Assembly: GCA_028583605.1 (NCBI GenBank)
Contig: CM053332.1
Location: 24,060,692-24,124,691, forward strand
Direction: 5' to 3'
From: Dastarcus helophoroides
Lineage: Eukaryota > Arthropoda > Insecta > Coleoptera > Bothrideridae
DNA: 64,000 nt
The notes beneath the pieces are model-generated. The model was not told where the DNA came from and searched no databases. It was given only the letters and a program-made list of their open reading frames with translations. This document shows, piece by piece, positions 21,866-32,797 of the stretch; positions within the stretch are counted from its first letter, which is position 1; each line of letters starts with the position of its first letter. The translations under genes were made by a program, and so were the position numbers.

Positions 21866-24333
21866 TTAAATTAAGGAAGGAAATAATTCAGAAACTGAGG
21901 GATCCCAATAATCCATTTCATCAGAAATTGGGGAATCCAAAGATTCATAACCATAATCTGAACTGCTCGATGACATAGGAGAATTACCACCTAAACTTAA
22001 ATCCGGAACTACCAACTTATCACAATCAGTAACGCTATTATCTTTGACTACATCGCAACTGTCCTTTAAAATGATGTCACTCTCATTCAAAACCGTGCCA
22101 TCTTCATTGACAATTATAGTGATGCAATTTGTGCTGTCGTCAACTTCAGCATAAACCACATCACTATCGACTATGTCAGTATTAAGAACTAACGAAACGT
22201 TATTCAGAGGCGCCGGTATCGCAGCTGCGGGAAGAATAGGCGTCTCGGTGGTACACTTAGGTTTGATTTTTTGATACTTTGGTTTCGCAATCGATCTCCG
22301 TTGTTTCGTTTCTTTGACTTTCTGCGTTTCCGTTGGTTTTTCTTTAGCACTATAATTGTGATGAAGCAACAAATATTGTGAAATGTCGAAATCGGAATTC
22401 TTCTCTTCGACTTCTTTTAAGCTCTCATTTCCACCGGATTCCACGTTTTCTGATGTCTTCCCCACCATTTGACCAGAACCGCTTTGTCCACAAGGGCTCG
22501 ATTCCTAAGAAAACAAATTCAATTTAATACAGACCAGATTGCGAGACATGTTACTGCATATTATCTTCTTTGCAAAGTAGTGTTATTTTCATTCATGTTC
22601 TATTATCTTTTCTTTCACCGGTTACTCCTTCCACAATTCTAGATTTTCAAAAGGTTACTGAAAATTGTGAAGAAGAAACCAATAAAATATGAACGAAAAT
22701 ATGTGACTGTGTTTTCTAAAAATCAACGTGTTTAAAACTTGCTTTGATACAAATCTACTAATTTAACAAAGAACACAAATTCTCCAATAATTTGGTATTA
22801 TTTTTAACGATGCAATAGTACATGCCTTAGAGGTAATCACAGAGCTTTGAAAAATAAACTTTCTACATTTAATAAAATACTTAGGACAGTAGATAACGTC
22901 TCGAAAAAAAAAATAAGAATAACTTAAAAACAGTAAAAACTAATGATTTCTTTGTGTAAGCAATAAGCGGTGCAGAATGTGCTTAATCACCTTATTAAAA
23001 TAGGCAAATTGGAGATTTCACAAAGAAAATCATCAACGAATCTAAAAATGAACACAAACCCCTTAATTTATTTCTTCCACTCAATCTGCACTAAATATTT
23101 ATTATATACATATCCCTACAAGCCACTTCTAAATGAAAACAGCATATAAACTCTCTACTCCCGATCACTCACTTGAGAATCTGCCTTTTGAGCAGCCGTT
23201 TCCAAATCTCTGGCGATATCTTCGAGAAGGCTTTGTGTGAGCTGTTCCAAGGAGGTGAGGTCGACGTCGGTGTTAAGTTCATCGAGGAGGTCTGGTAAAG
23301 AAGGCAGGCTAGTACAATCTTCCACAGCGCCACCGTTCGGCTGCTCAAAGCCACTGCTGAATGTGCTACCGATCCTTGCGGTCGAAGGAGGGATGCTGCC
23401 GATCCGTTCTGGGTCGCACATTCGACAGACTGGTTTTGAGAGCACTTTGAACACGGCTCCCGCAATTTTTTGTACAAGTCGGCGTTCTCTTCCTGCAACC
23501 TTTGATTGAGCGCTCGTAAGCTGTCGCATTCGGTCAGAAGAGTTTCATTTTTCGAGAAGAGTTCCGTCAACGCGTTCTCCATTTGCTCCATTTTCGCCTT
23601 TTTTCTGTCTCTTGATGTTTGGGCGGCTACTCGATTTTTTAGTTTTCTAAAAAAAAAATATTTTAGGCGTTAACCACGATTGACTATCCAATTTTAAATT
23701 AACTTAATCGAAAAATCAATTGTTTGAGATAGATGCTTGGAATGTAATCAATCGATCATCTTACGATTGCGATTGCTTAGAAGCTAAGCAATCGATCTTA
23801 CTTAAAATCTATAAGCAATCTAAGCCCTAAATCGATCTGGATCATTGGATCAATCTAATGAATCGATTCTAAAACATGGATCCACTTTTATTACAACTGC
23901 ACTAGTGATAGCAAACAAATTTTTGTTGACATTTTTGAGAACTATAAAATTGAAATGTTAATACTAGCGGACCATACAAAGAGATAGATTACATAGCAGA
24001 TGTGGCAAAGTCCTAATTCAAACAAGCATTATTTGTGACGTATAAGCAAACTTAGAGCGGCTCGAGTGTACATTAAAATCGATAAGATAAGCAATAAACG
24101 ACGTAATTAACATACACTTTGAACAATATGGAGAATTGAAAGGGGAAAATTTTAAATTTAAAGTAAAACGTAACTACGATAATAGATTAATTTTAATTAT
24201 AAACCTACTTTCTCTGTACTTTTTCGTCCCAAGTCAGATGGTCCAACCTTCTTTTCTTCGCCCTTGGCAAATCTGTGTTCTGATCAATTGCATTGTTGCT
24301 TAGGTATTTTAAAATTGAGGAAACTGTCGTCAT
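21866..24333 (-). CDS. Xbp1: XBP1, unfolded-protein-response bZIP factor (spliced and unspliced frames)
   Basis: Exons: 24,333-24,209; 23,646-23,173; 22,504 onward. Exon joins restore KKLKNRVAAQTSRDRKKAKM, the XBP1 basic region (about residues 42-61), followed by a leucine zipper to about 103. An NLS-like RAKKRRL lies at 24-30. After IRE1 removes about 20 nt in exon 2, the spliced frame runs to 21,866 (about 405 aa) and ends SVSELFPSLI, like vertebrate XBP1s. The unspliced frame gives 228 aa and stops at 22,417; it has a hydrophobic stretch VALWKIVLACLLY (about 147-159) and the terminal motif WWGRHQKTWNPV. The first ATG was chosen because it opens directly into exon 1. By family knowledge, XBP1s activates ER-stress genes and XBP1u is a membrane-anchoring decoy. 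Identification is firm; the exact IRE1 cut sites are inferred. Confidence 0.93.
23379..23405 (-). promoter_or_regulatory. IRE1 splice-site hairpin and probable 20-nt non-canonical intron
   Basis: On the minus strand, GGAT (23,405-23,402) and ATCC (23,394-23,391) form a perfect stem around the seven-base loop CGGCAGC (23,401-23,395). This fits the IRE1 consensus CNG|CAGN, with cleavage between 23,399 and 23,398. Joining the two XBP1 frames needs a length of 3n+2. The only nearby partner is CCG|CAAG at 23,379/23,378, giving 20 nt; its loop lacks the usual third G and its stem is weak. Confidence 0.6.
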
Positions 24334-25449
24334 TTTTTCTCACTTTACGGGAATTAAAAATTAAAAAGATTTATTTATTTGCGCACTTTATGTGATAATT
24401 TTGACGACTTAATACGCGTTTCGCGCACTATACAATTCGATCCGCACGCGATAAACTCACAATATCTACAGAAAACTCTGGAAACGAATAGCGGAAAATT
24501 GATCTCAGAAACTGGGGGACGTGTATGTGGTGCTTTCCCATTGGTTTATAAATGTCACACGCGTACTAACTACCAATAAACGTTACTCGTTAGAAGTGGG
24601 AATTTTAAAAGAATCTGATGCAACATTAAGTAAACGTGCAGAAATTTTGCTTCATGTTAATCGATTATTAAATCATTATTTATTTACGTAGTGTAACGTC
24701 AACATTGATCATTTATTAGCTTTCTTAATACCCTACTTAAATTCAAATTTATGGAGCACAGAGCAAGGTATAACGGTATAAGATGTGTTTTATTGTATCG
24801 AAACATTAAATATCGATATATTTTGATGAATATTTACATAATTTTCAAGGGTTTTGTTATGTTACTTTATCCGCACATGATCATGATATTAATAAAAATT
24901 AAAATGAAACAATTTATGCCAAGATCAAGGTCACTGTCGTATGGTTTATGATACTTGAAACAGAAGATTAGTATTTTACTTATATGTATAAATTATTAGC
25001 TGATACCCACGCCTTCGTCCGCATGAGAGAAGAGAAAAAATACTTGGGTTGGAAATTCTGACTTTTTTTGAAGAATTCAATTTTTAATAGGAATGTGGAA
25101 TTATGTGTTTTGAAAATTTCGACATTTTAAAATATCAATTTTTTTTAGAATGTCGACATTTTCTCATTCGACTGCCAAAATTTCAAGTTATTTTTTTTGG
25201 AAATTTTAACCTTATTTGCAAAATTTCGACTTTTTTCGAAGTTTTTACCTTTTTTGAAAATTCCAGCTTTAAAATAATGATTTTTGGGTGTATTTTGATT
25301 TTCCTGGAAACTTTTTATGATAATTTCTGTTTTTGTTAAAAAAAATTTTTTTGGAAATTTGCTTTTCAATAGTTTAGTTTTTTAATTTTAACTTTAAATT
25401 CGATGTACGGAATTTTGCCTTCAAATATATGGCAACACTGCCTATGACA

Positions 25450-25640
25450 TTTCTCGATGGTGTTCTGTGTTCTTAAATATCGTTTAATGTTTTGCTTTGT
25501 TGTCGGTTGTCGTAAGTGATTCTTTTATATTTTATGTCAATTTCTGCTGAAAATTATTAAATTGTTATTTATAGTAATAAATATTATAAATGATTAGTAA
25601 TTATTAACAGCAAAATTAAATAATTTTTCCCACTCCCACC
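25450..25640. repeat. Dispersed repeat shared with 32,110-32,300
   Basis: Both copies carry GACATTTCT..ATGGTGTT.TGTGTTCTTAAA, a GATTCTTTTATATTT.ATGTC phrase and a CATTTCTG.T.AAAAT phrase in the same order. A companion repeat pair is 26,370-26,510 and 32,308-32,430, so the two loci share one larger composite element. Confidence 0.5.
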
Positions 25641-25727
25641 CGTATATTCACTGTTTTCTTTATACCTTGCGAGCAGGATAGATAGACTATATCAGTCTAG
25701 TGAACGGATATAACGAAAGTCGCGGCG

Positions 25728-25779
25728 TGATTGGTCGATTTCATATCTAAACTAGTGTGGATATGAAATTGACCAATCA
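25728..25779. other. 52-nt inverted repeat
   Basis: TGATTGGTCGATTTCATATC (25,728-25,747) and GATATGAAATTGACCAATCA (25,760-25,779) pair with one mismatch. Each arm contains a CCAAT-box-like core, so this could be a MITE or a regulatory palindrome. Confidence 0.5.
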
Positions 25780-26118
25780 GGGCATGCGATAAAGACGAAT
25801 GTCATTTTTAGATTCAGAATTATACCACAGAACCTGTCAAACTGACTTCGGTATTTACCAAAGAAAATATTTAATATTTAGTGCAGAATCAGTAAACTTT
25901 ATCCCAGCGGACATTTCTGAGGCTGCGAGTGAAATATTCAAGATATTCCCTTAGAAATCAAATAGTAAATATGAATTTTGTTACAATAAATTTATGACGT
26001 TTCATTGACACATGCACACTACATAAAATCTGTAATCTGTAAATGACACATGAAAAATTATTGATTTGCTAAATCGTATTTTAGTCTTTGATAGGTCGTA
26101 GTCGTAGGAAAAATACGC

Positions 26119-26237
26119 TGTACAACTCGAACGGATTGTCCATATCGCACTCGAACGATTGAGGCACTCCGCCTACGGCGTCGTGCACAAAGTTCGTTCT
26201 CGTGCGATATGGACATCATATCCGCTCTTGTTGTACA
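26119..26237. other. Imperfect palindrome of about 119 nt
   Basis: TGTACAACTCGAACGGAT and a TGTCCATATCGCAC core on the left pair with GTGCGATATGGACA and ATCCGCTCTTGTTGTACA on the right. Probably a small MITE; no target-site duplication was recognised. Confidence 0.45.
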
Positions 26238-26286
26238 AACTACTATTAGCATGCTAAAGCACTAAACTAAACACTGTGGCTTGTGA

Positions 26287-26358
26287 TTAAGTCTAAACAA
26301 GGTTTTACCCCTTTACCACACTGATGTGGTAAAGGGGTGAAACCTTGTTTGAACTTAA
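26287..26358. other. Strong 34-bp hairpin with four-base loop
   Basis: Arms 26,287-26,320 and 26,325-26,358 pair along their whole length apart from one C-A mismatch and G-U wobbles, with loop CTGA. The core is ACCCCTTTACCACA / TGTGGTAAAGGGGT. It lies about 450 bp upstream of the TTC17-like start. It could be a miRNA-like hairpin or the fused ends of a MITE. Confidence 0.55.
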
Positions 26359-26369
26359 TTTAGCGTGAC

Positions 26370-26510
26370 TATTTTGGCCAAGCAACCCCTGAAATATAGG
26401 CAACACCTTAATCATCAAAACGTTTACGCATGAAGGCAGCTTTAGTTCTAGTGATTTTTTTAGTAACTTATCTAAAGGTTTATTTAATACGTCACAGCCT
26501 AATCTTATGC
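26370..26510. repeat. Dispersed repeat shared with 32,308-32,430
   Basis: AACCCCTGAAATATAGGCAA, a TTAATCATCAAA phrase, GTTTACGC.TGAAG.CAGCTTT and a GTGA/GTAACTT phrase appear in both copies, about 85% alike. Confidence 0.6.
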
Positions 26511-26806
26511 ACATTACACATTTATCAGAAACGGACTTTCCGTCTAACCATATTATTAGCTTTGATTGAATTAATCATTCAATTTTTCAATCAACGTTAT
26601 AAGTAATGTTGACAACTATATTACTGCGATAGGGATTTGCATTTGGCAACACTGGTGGTCACAGATGTTTGTGTTTAACCTGAAAAACGCAAGTTAAAGA
26701 AAAATTTATGTAAATTATCAAGGGAAGATTTTTTACAAATAAATTGAAACCAACAGCCCCACCAAGGCTTTGTCGGCTTCTTGAAAAAGCAGAAAATAAT
26801 GGCTCG

Positions 26807-28001
26807 ATGAACGCGAAATCGACGAAAATGATTATGTCAGTCGAGAAAGGATTGCATACCTTCCTTATTTTGTGTTTTAATTTGATAATCACAGACTCTA
26901 AAACCTCAACTTTATGGAAATTGAATCGAGATCAGACTAAAATCGTCGAAGGTGATCCCTTCCACGCCGTGGTTTCTTATAACGGAGATCAAGGCGAAGA
27001 AGATCGAATTTTTAACATTATTACGTCGACGGTTCTTTTCGGAAATTCTTGGATAAAACACGGAGTTGAATATTATTGTACCGATTGCCAAATGCTGAAA
27101 TCTGAAAGGTAAACGCAACGTTTTAGCGGCAGGCAGGGAAAATCAATTATGTTCATTTCAGTGATAAATTAAAAAATGACACAAACGATGGTGAAGAGAG
27201 ACTTGACTGTGGTAAACCGGTTAATTTTACGTTTTATGACAATTTGGTGGGAGTCTCGAACAGAGCTAACCACCCTAATATTGCTGATCCTCAAGCTGTC
27301 AATTTATTTACTAAAAAAAGAAGTAAAAATCAAGAATATGATATTGAAAATTTAGAGAAGAAGCTGAAAAAATCTAAAAAGGAGGTACTATTGTCACAGC
27401 TGCTCTGATGTCCTATTAATTCTCATTATTGTAGAAGTCGAAATCTGTTCAATTATATAATCAGCTTGGTAACTATTGGCGGCTTAAAGGAAACCCTTCC
27501 AATTCCATCGAGTGCTTCAGGAAAGCTCTTGCCATTTCACCTCATAATGCTGATGTTCTGTTGAATTTAGCAAGAATGTTATTTACGTTGCAGTACCTCG
27601 ATGATGCCATTTATTTGACCAGAAGGTCTCTAGAGGTGCAGCCTCCTGACAAAGGCGCCTGGCAGCAATATTTCACTTTGGGAGAAATTTTTAAAGCTTA
27701 CGGGCATTATCAAGAGGCTTCGCTTCACTTGAAACATAGTTTAGAGTTGAAACCTAACTTTGAGCCCGCTCAGTTGGCTTTAAAAGAAATGGAGTCAATG
27801 CCAGCAGCTACGATTCATATTTATACTCTAGTCATTATTATTTGTTTGGTTCTGGGCGTTTTGCTGGTGATTCTTTCATCAGTCGACGGTTCGAGTGATG
27901 ATTGCGAAATAAAACCTCAGAGGCACTTTAATAAAGCTATGGCTATGAGATCGTTAAAAGGGCTTTCGATGACCCAGAAACATATCCGATCTAAGAAGTA
28001 A
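26807..28001 (+). CDS. TTC17-like TPR protein, short, with C-terminal membrane anchor
   Basis: Exons 26,807-27,108, 27,162-27,384 and 27,435-28,001 join in phase to give 363 aa. A hydrophobic signal peptide (GLHTFLILCFNLIITDS, about 15-31) is followed by a region with two Cys pairs. The segment LVGVSNRANHP resembles the corresponding TTC17 stretch. Three TPR-like repeats at about 181-288 follow (QLGNYWRLKG...AIECFRKAL; LLNLARMLF; YFTLGEIFKAYG). A transmembrane helix lies at about 302-324 and a basic 39-residue tail at the end. TTC17 itself is over 1,000 aa, so this is either a divergent short paralogue or an insect-specific relative. A luminal TPR domain with a cytosolic tail is inferred. The frame opens upstream of 26,807 without an ATG; in-frame ATGs at 26,828 and 26,834 are alternatives. 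Confidence 0.7.
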
Positions 28002-28289
28002 TTCACCGATGGTACTCAAAGGTGGTCGTATTTCTTAAAAGCACAAGACTTTTTTTGTTGCCAAATACTTAAGTTCAAATGACAATTTAGTAGAATTTTT
28101 ATTTATTTATTTATTTGTTTGGATTAAATGTTGCAACTTACGTGGTGTATTTATTGAAACACAGTCAAACTTTACAAAATATGTTTATTATAAATCAAAA
28201 ATAAGATCGAGTACAAGCGGTAGTTAACAATGAGATGATAGCTTAAGTTTTATTTTGTAAAAAAGTTTAAAGTTGTGAGAGGAGATGCT

Positions 28290-28403
28290 CTATGCTGTAT
28301 CATGGATGCCCAACCGGAATATGTCATGCTGAACGAAGAAGGAGTTTCCTAGAGGTTTTAACACGAATATCTGGCAAAATGCGTGTGGTGGGTCCTCATC
28401 GGC
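28290..28403 (-). CDS. Ntf-2: NTF2 distal alternative last exon (4b)
   Basis: Preceded by TTTTAAG, in the same phase as 4a and the same length (37 codons plus stop). It encodes ADEDPPHAFCQIFVLKPLGN to a HDTA end; the proximal exon encodes TDEDMPHAYVQTFVLKPIEG to a HDTI end. I count 25 of 37 residues identical. Conservation of frame, length and key residues argues for a functional alternative exon rather than a relic. Confidence 0.8.
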   Translation of the reverse strand, partial: ADEDPPHAFCQIFVLKPLGNSFFVQHDIFRLGIHDTA

Positions 28404-29388
28404 CTTAAAATAAAACCTCATTTCAGTTTCATACGTAAGATGAACAATTTTATTAGCTTTATATTAGCAAGGCCTGTTGAAAGAAAAGCAGAAATTCAAA
28501 AGCAGGTAGCACTGACTCAACATTATTAGTAATAATCTAAAATTAGTAACGTTATTCTAAGACATGATTTTTTAAATAATGTATAAATTCCAAAGATCGA
28601 GATATTTCCAAAAGATGACGAATCAAGAAAAAAAATTAGGAATGTAATTAACATTCCATAGCAGTTTCAAATTTGCCTCAAATGTTACAAAAACTTTCAA
28701 TAATTGGATTAAAAAGAAAACAATCTTCATTTAGCAGGCAGCATAATATGTAAAATGAAAAGACAGAATTGACTTATTAGGATCAGAATTGGCAAACACA
28801 TAAAACTATCTATTATACGTACTAACACTAAATAGTGTCATGGAGCACAAGGCGAAACATATCATGTTGTACAAAGAAACTCCCTTCGATCGGTTTCAGT
28901 ACAAATGTTTGAACATACGCATGAGGCATATCCTCATCAGTCTAACAAAATACTTTGCATTAAGACATCGAAAGTAGACCGTACTTTACCTACCTGTAAT
29001 CTACCTAAAACGTTTATAAGCACCCCGCCATCGAACGTCGGCTGGGAATCTACGGCTGTAATTATCCTATTGATTTTTTGAAACGATAAGCTCTGAAAGT
29101 GAGGAAAAAATCAACAAAGTTAAATCTTAACCAATTCGAATTACTTACAGCTATTTTTTCCATAATTTTAACAGAACCCTGCAGCTGAACCCCTTCGAAT
29201 GTCATGAAAGAGCTATCCACCTAAAAAAACAACGATTTCCGTAATAGTATGCGAAATGGAGATAATGCACTTGCACTCACATTATACATTGACACCAAAT
29301 TTGGTCGTTGCGTTGGATCGTCGAATAAAGCGTAATATTGTTGTACGAAACCTTTGCCGATAGCTTCATACTGGGGATTCAGAGCCAT
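28290..29388 (-). CDS. Ntf-2: Nuclear transport factor 2 with two alternative last exons
   Basis: Exons 29,388-29,281, 29,220-29,149, 29,092-28,994 and then either 28,941-28,828 (4a) or 28,403-28,290 (4b). Either choice gives exactly 130 aa, the family length. Diagnostic segments are MALNPQYEAIGKGFVQQYYA, DSSFMTFEGVQLQG and TAVDSQPTFDGGVLINVLGR, ending FFVQHD.FRL..HDT. By family knowledge this homodimer carries RanGDP into the nucleus. All introns are GT-AG with consensus donors. The ATG at 29,388 is the only one fitting the conserved N-terminus. Confidence 0.95.
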
Positions 29389-30041
29389 GCTGTACCAAAT
29401 TCGAATAATTAGCAAAACGAATCGCCGAAAATTTTCTTAACCCCTAACGGAAAACCGTATCTCCGGGTATTTGGGGAATTTTCAAATGCCAACATAAAGG
29501 TGCACCGCATCCCTCGCACCTCTTATTCCCTAAAATGTGGCGGCATATTCGAATTTTACCCCTAACCGTTAATAGTTAGGCTCGACAAACTGTTATATTA
29601 AAACCAAGTCGAAATTTTAATCTCGTAAGTTCGATTTCTTTCTTGAAATTTCGACGAATTTTTTCACGAAATTAAGGTCGAAATTTTGGGTTCGACTTTA
29701 ATGTTGAACTTTTTATGCTCTGTGGTTGGTTTTGGCAGATGACAATTCTCTTACAAATTAATATTGACAGTTGGCAGTAGAGTACGTTCCGTGATTTTAC
29801 CATATATGTAATACTTCATATGGCCAGCTCCGCGTTTTATGTGGGAAAGACTTCTCTTTCTCGATAACCTTCACACTGATTGATGAGTCGCAATGCGCAT
29901 ATGTTAGAAATCAGATTTGCACGGTGTGCGACCAAATGTAAACACCGATTTGCATTGTAAATATTTCCATTTTTAAACCAAAATGGAAATATTTAAACAA
30001 TGTGGCATTTTTCCATATATCGGTAGAAAAACGAAAGAAAA

Positions 30042-31294
30042 ATGGGATGGCGTTCGTGTTATTTGTGTAACAAGAAAAAACCACAAGATAACCAGCTTAT
30101 TTTATGCAGGTAAATATTGTTTTTATGGATAGATTTTATTTGCATTATTATTTAAGCGTCTGTGAAATCAATACAATTCACGTTTTTCTGTTACATGAAG
30201 ATTTCCAAAGGATGATTTTTTACGAAAAAAATGGCTGTCTACTTGCTGCTTGAATAAAAATGATAGTGTTAGCTAACCTAACCTAACTTATAGTCTGTAA
30301 ATAATATGTTTGTTTTATTTGAGTATTTTAACTTGTCTGTTAATTTTTTTATTTTATTCGAGCATTTTTACGTTGTTGTTTGTAAATAAAACGTTTTGTT
30401 TTACTATTCGTATATTTTTACTTTCCTTCTACCCTACCGCCAATTGTTAATATTGTTGAGAAAGAGGAATGATGAAATGCAACTGTCATCTGTCTAACTT
30501 AACCATAGAGTGTAGAAATTTTGACTAATTTCGAGATTAAAGTCGAATGTTTTTTTCAATTTATTTAACATTTCTTGGGCCCAGTTTGGAAATATTTAAA
30601 TTTTTATGGTTTGTTGACAATTTTATAAACAATTCTTGAAATGCGACTACGTGATATTTAAATTTATTGAAAACGTCACTTCATGACAGTTTACAAATCA
30701 AGAGGTTAGTTTATTTTACATAGAATAGGAATAATGAAAAATAGGAGACCAAAAATTAGATATGGAAAAAATAAAAATTTTGTTTTTTTGATAAATAAGG
30801 AAAATATAAAAAATACATAAAAAAGGTAAAAAAACATAATATTTCCGGTCAATAAGGGTCTACCATGAAGAATTGAAGTCGAAGTTTCAAGATTAAAAGT
30901 CGAAATTTTGAGAAAAAAAGTTAAAATGTCCAGAAAAACGTCAGAATTTCCACTTTAAACTTGAAATTTGTAAATACTTATTTTTTAATCGATGTCCTTT
31001 CAACGCCTCTGTATTCCTGATACCCATTATCGTTAAACTTTATTTTATGGTATTATCTATGGTTCTCGAGTTGGAAATTCTGACCAATTACCGTCAAATT
31101 TGACATTGTCATCTGATAAAATTTCAAGAAAAATTCCAAGTATGTTCTCTGAGTTTTACAACGATATAATTTCACGTTTTCAGCGCTTCAACGACGTCAA
31201 GATATTCGACATAAAAAGCCCCGAAGATTTATACAAAATGTTCTTCTTTTGTCATATATTCTCTTGGATCATCGTCTTATGGAAACTGAAATGA
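30042..31294 (+). CDS. Hypothetical two-exon 77-aa small protein
   Basis: Exon 1 (30,042-30,109) starts MGWRSCYLCNKKKPQDNQ and ends at TGCAG|GTAAAT. Exon 2 (31,129-31,294) joins in phase and continues KIPSMFSEFYNDIISRFQ to a hydrophobic end FFFCHIFSWIIVLW and TGA. It has a C-x2-C-x12-C pattern at the N-terminus and a possible tail anchor. The intron (about 1 kb) carries a TIR element. I do not recognise the product and the exon pairing is my construction. It would be head-to-head with NTF2. Confidence 0.25.
30545..30876. mobile_element. TIR-family element, left end truncated
   Basis: The inner left arm TTTTTTTCAATTTATTTAAC, then GGGCCCAGTTTGGAAATATT, pairs with the complete right end, AACATAATATTTCCGG through CTACCATGAAGAA. 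The internal segment (GCGACTACGTGATATTTAAA, AGAATAGGAATAATGA) is shared with 62,064-62,450, which lacks the other end. Confidence 0.65.
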
Positions 31295-31449
31295 TATCCC
31301 CGATATCCTGATGTATTGTCACCTTATTTGTATTTAAACAATACAACTACTTTTTATCGATAGTTGTTCTTTAAAATTTTAAAGTGGACAAGCTGTCAAA
31401 TGGTGAAATGGGAGGTAACCAGAGACTATAAAGTTTCTCTATGGTTCTG

Positions 31450-31860
31450 TGTAGGGACGTATAGATGTATCGGAAACATCGATGTTTTCGTTTCGATGTT
31501 CGATATTTTTGCATTCATGCTTTTGTTTCGATGTATCGAACGGGTATCGATATATTTCTTTTCGATATATCACGATGACGGGTTGGGGTGTAATTTTAAA
31601 ATTTCTTAGGTGGAATTTATTTTGGGAAATCTATCTAAAATTTTGCCTTATGATGTGTGTGGTATTACTCCTGGAACACCGCGTTGATTGAATATTCAAT
31701 CAACGAACACCGTATTTGTATGATACATCGATACCGATGTATCGAAACATATCGATACATGTTTTTATCGAAGAAACATTTGATGTATCGTCATTTGATG
31801 TATCGTCATCAAATGGATACAGGGGGATACAGTATCGATGTTTCAAAAATTTTGTGCATA
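31450..31860. repeat. GATGTATCG-rich array
   Basis: Many iterations of ATCGATGTATCG, ATATCGATAC and TTTGATGTATCGTCA. Related short stretches occur at 49,093-49,175 and 56,735-56,800 next to GTGCATCCCT. No coding potential. Confidence 0.6.
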
Positions 31861-31899
31861 CATAGTTTCAGGTGCATGTAAAATATTTATAAACCATTT

Positions 31900-32797
31900 C
31901 AGATAAATGTGGATAAGAGTTGGGCGTGAAGTATGTCCAGTTCAGATAAATCTGCTTAAGAGCGGGCTGTAATGTAATGGCCGGCAGAACTTTTGTGTTT
32001 GAAGTGCATGTAAAATATAAATTATTTCAGATAAATTTACATAAGAGTAGGGCGTGAAGTATATTCCATTTCAGATAAATCTGAACAAGAACTAGTAATA
32101 TTTGGACATGTTCGTGTGGTAGTGCGATGACATTTCTTAATGGTGTTGTGTGTTCTTAAAATCCTAACATAACTATCATTAAATACTTTGAAGTGGTTGT
32201 TTTCAGATTGATTCTTTTATATTTGATGTCCATTTCTGTTAAAAATCACTGACTTGTTAGTAATAGTAATCAAAATATTATGGAAAACATTTATTCTGAT
32301 TAATTCTACCAAAGAACCCCTGAAATATAGGCAACACATTAATCATCAAAGTGTTTACGCGTGAAGTCAGCTTTGGTTCCAGTGTTTTTTTTTTTTAGTG
32401 ACTTGGCTAAAGGTGTGGCTTGACGCGTCAACATTTCAATAATTAACGTATTACTTAATTTACAGGATTTGTTGGGCAGAAATTATGTAAATAATGTTTG
32501 AAACGTTGAGAGAATTTTAATTAAAACGTTGATTGCATTCAAACCATCAAAATGAAAAACAAATTGTAATTATCAATAACGAAAAAACGTGAAAGGTGCT
32601 TAAGCTGTTGACGAGGTACCAACCGCCAGTGGTTCGACAAATGTCTTGTCTTTGGACAAATGTCAACATTTCAAATTCAAAAGTTGTTTACATCTTACAT
32701 CCGCTGGTCAAAGATTGTTTTAATTTATATATTTTTAAATATATTCCATCATTAACGATCAGAGTTGAATACGTTAACGGCCTTTAATTAGGTCATT
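31900..32797. other. Intergenic and probable rotatin 5' region
   Basis: Contains duplicated short blocks (CCATTTCAGATAAAT.TG, ATAAGAGT.GGGCGTGAAGTAT near 31,900-32,080) and the two dispersed repeats noted at 25,450 and 26,370. No TATA box or other promoter element was recognised with confidence upstream of 32,798. Confidence 0.35.
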
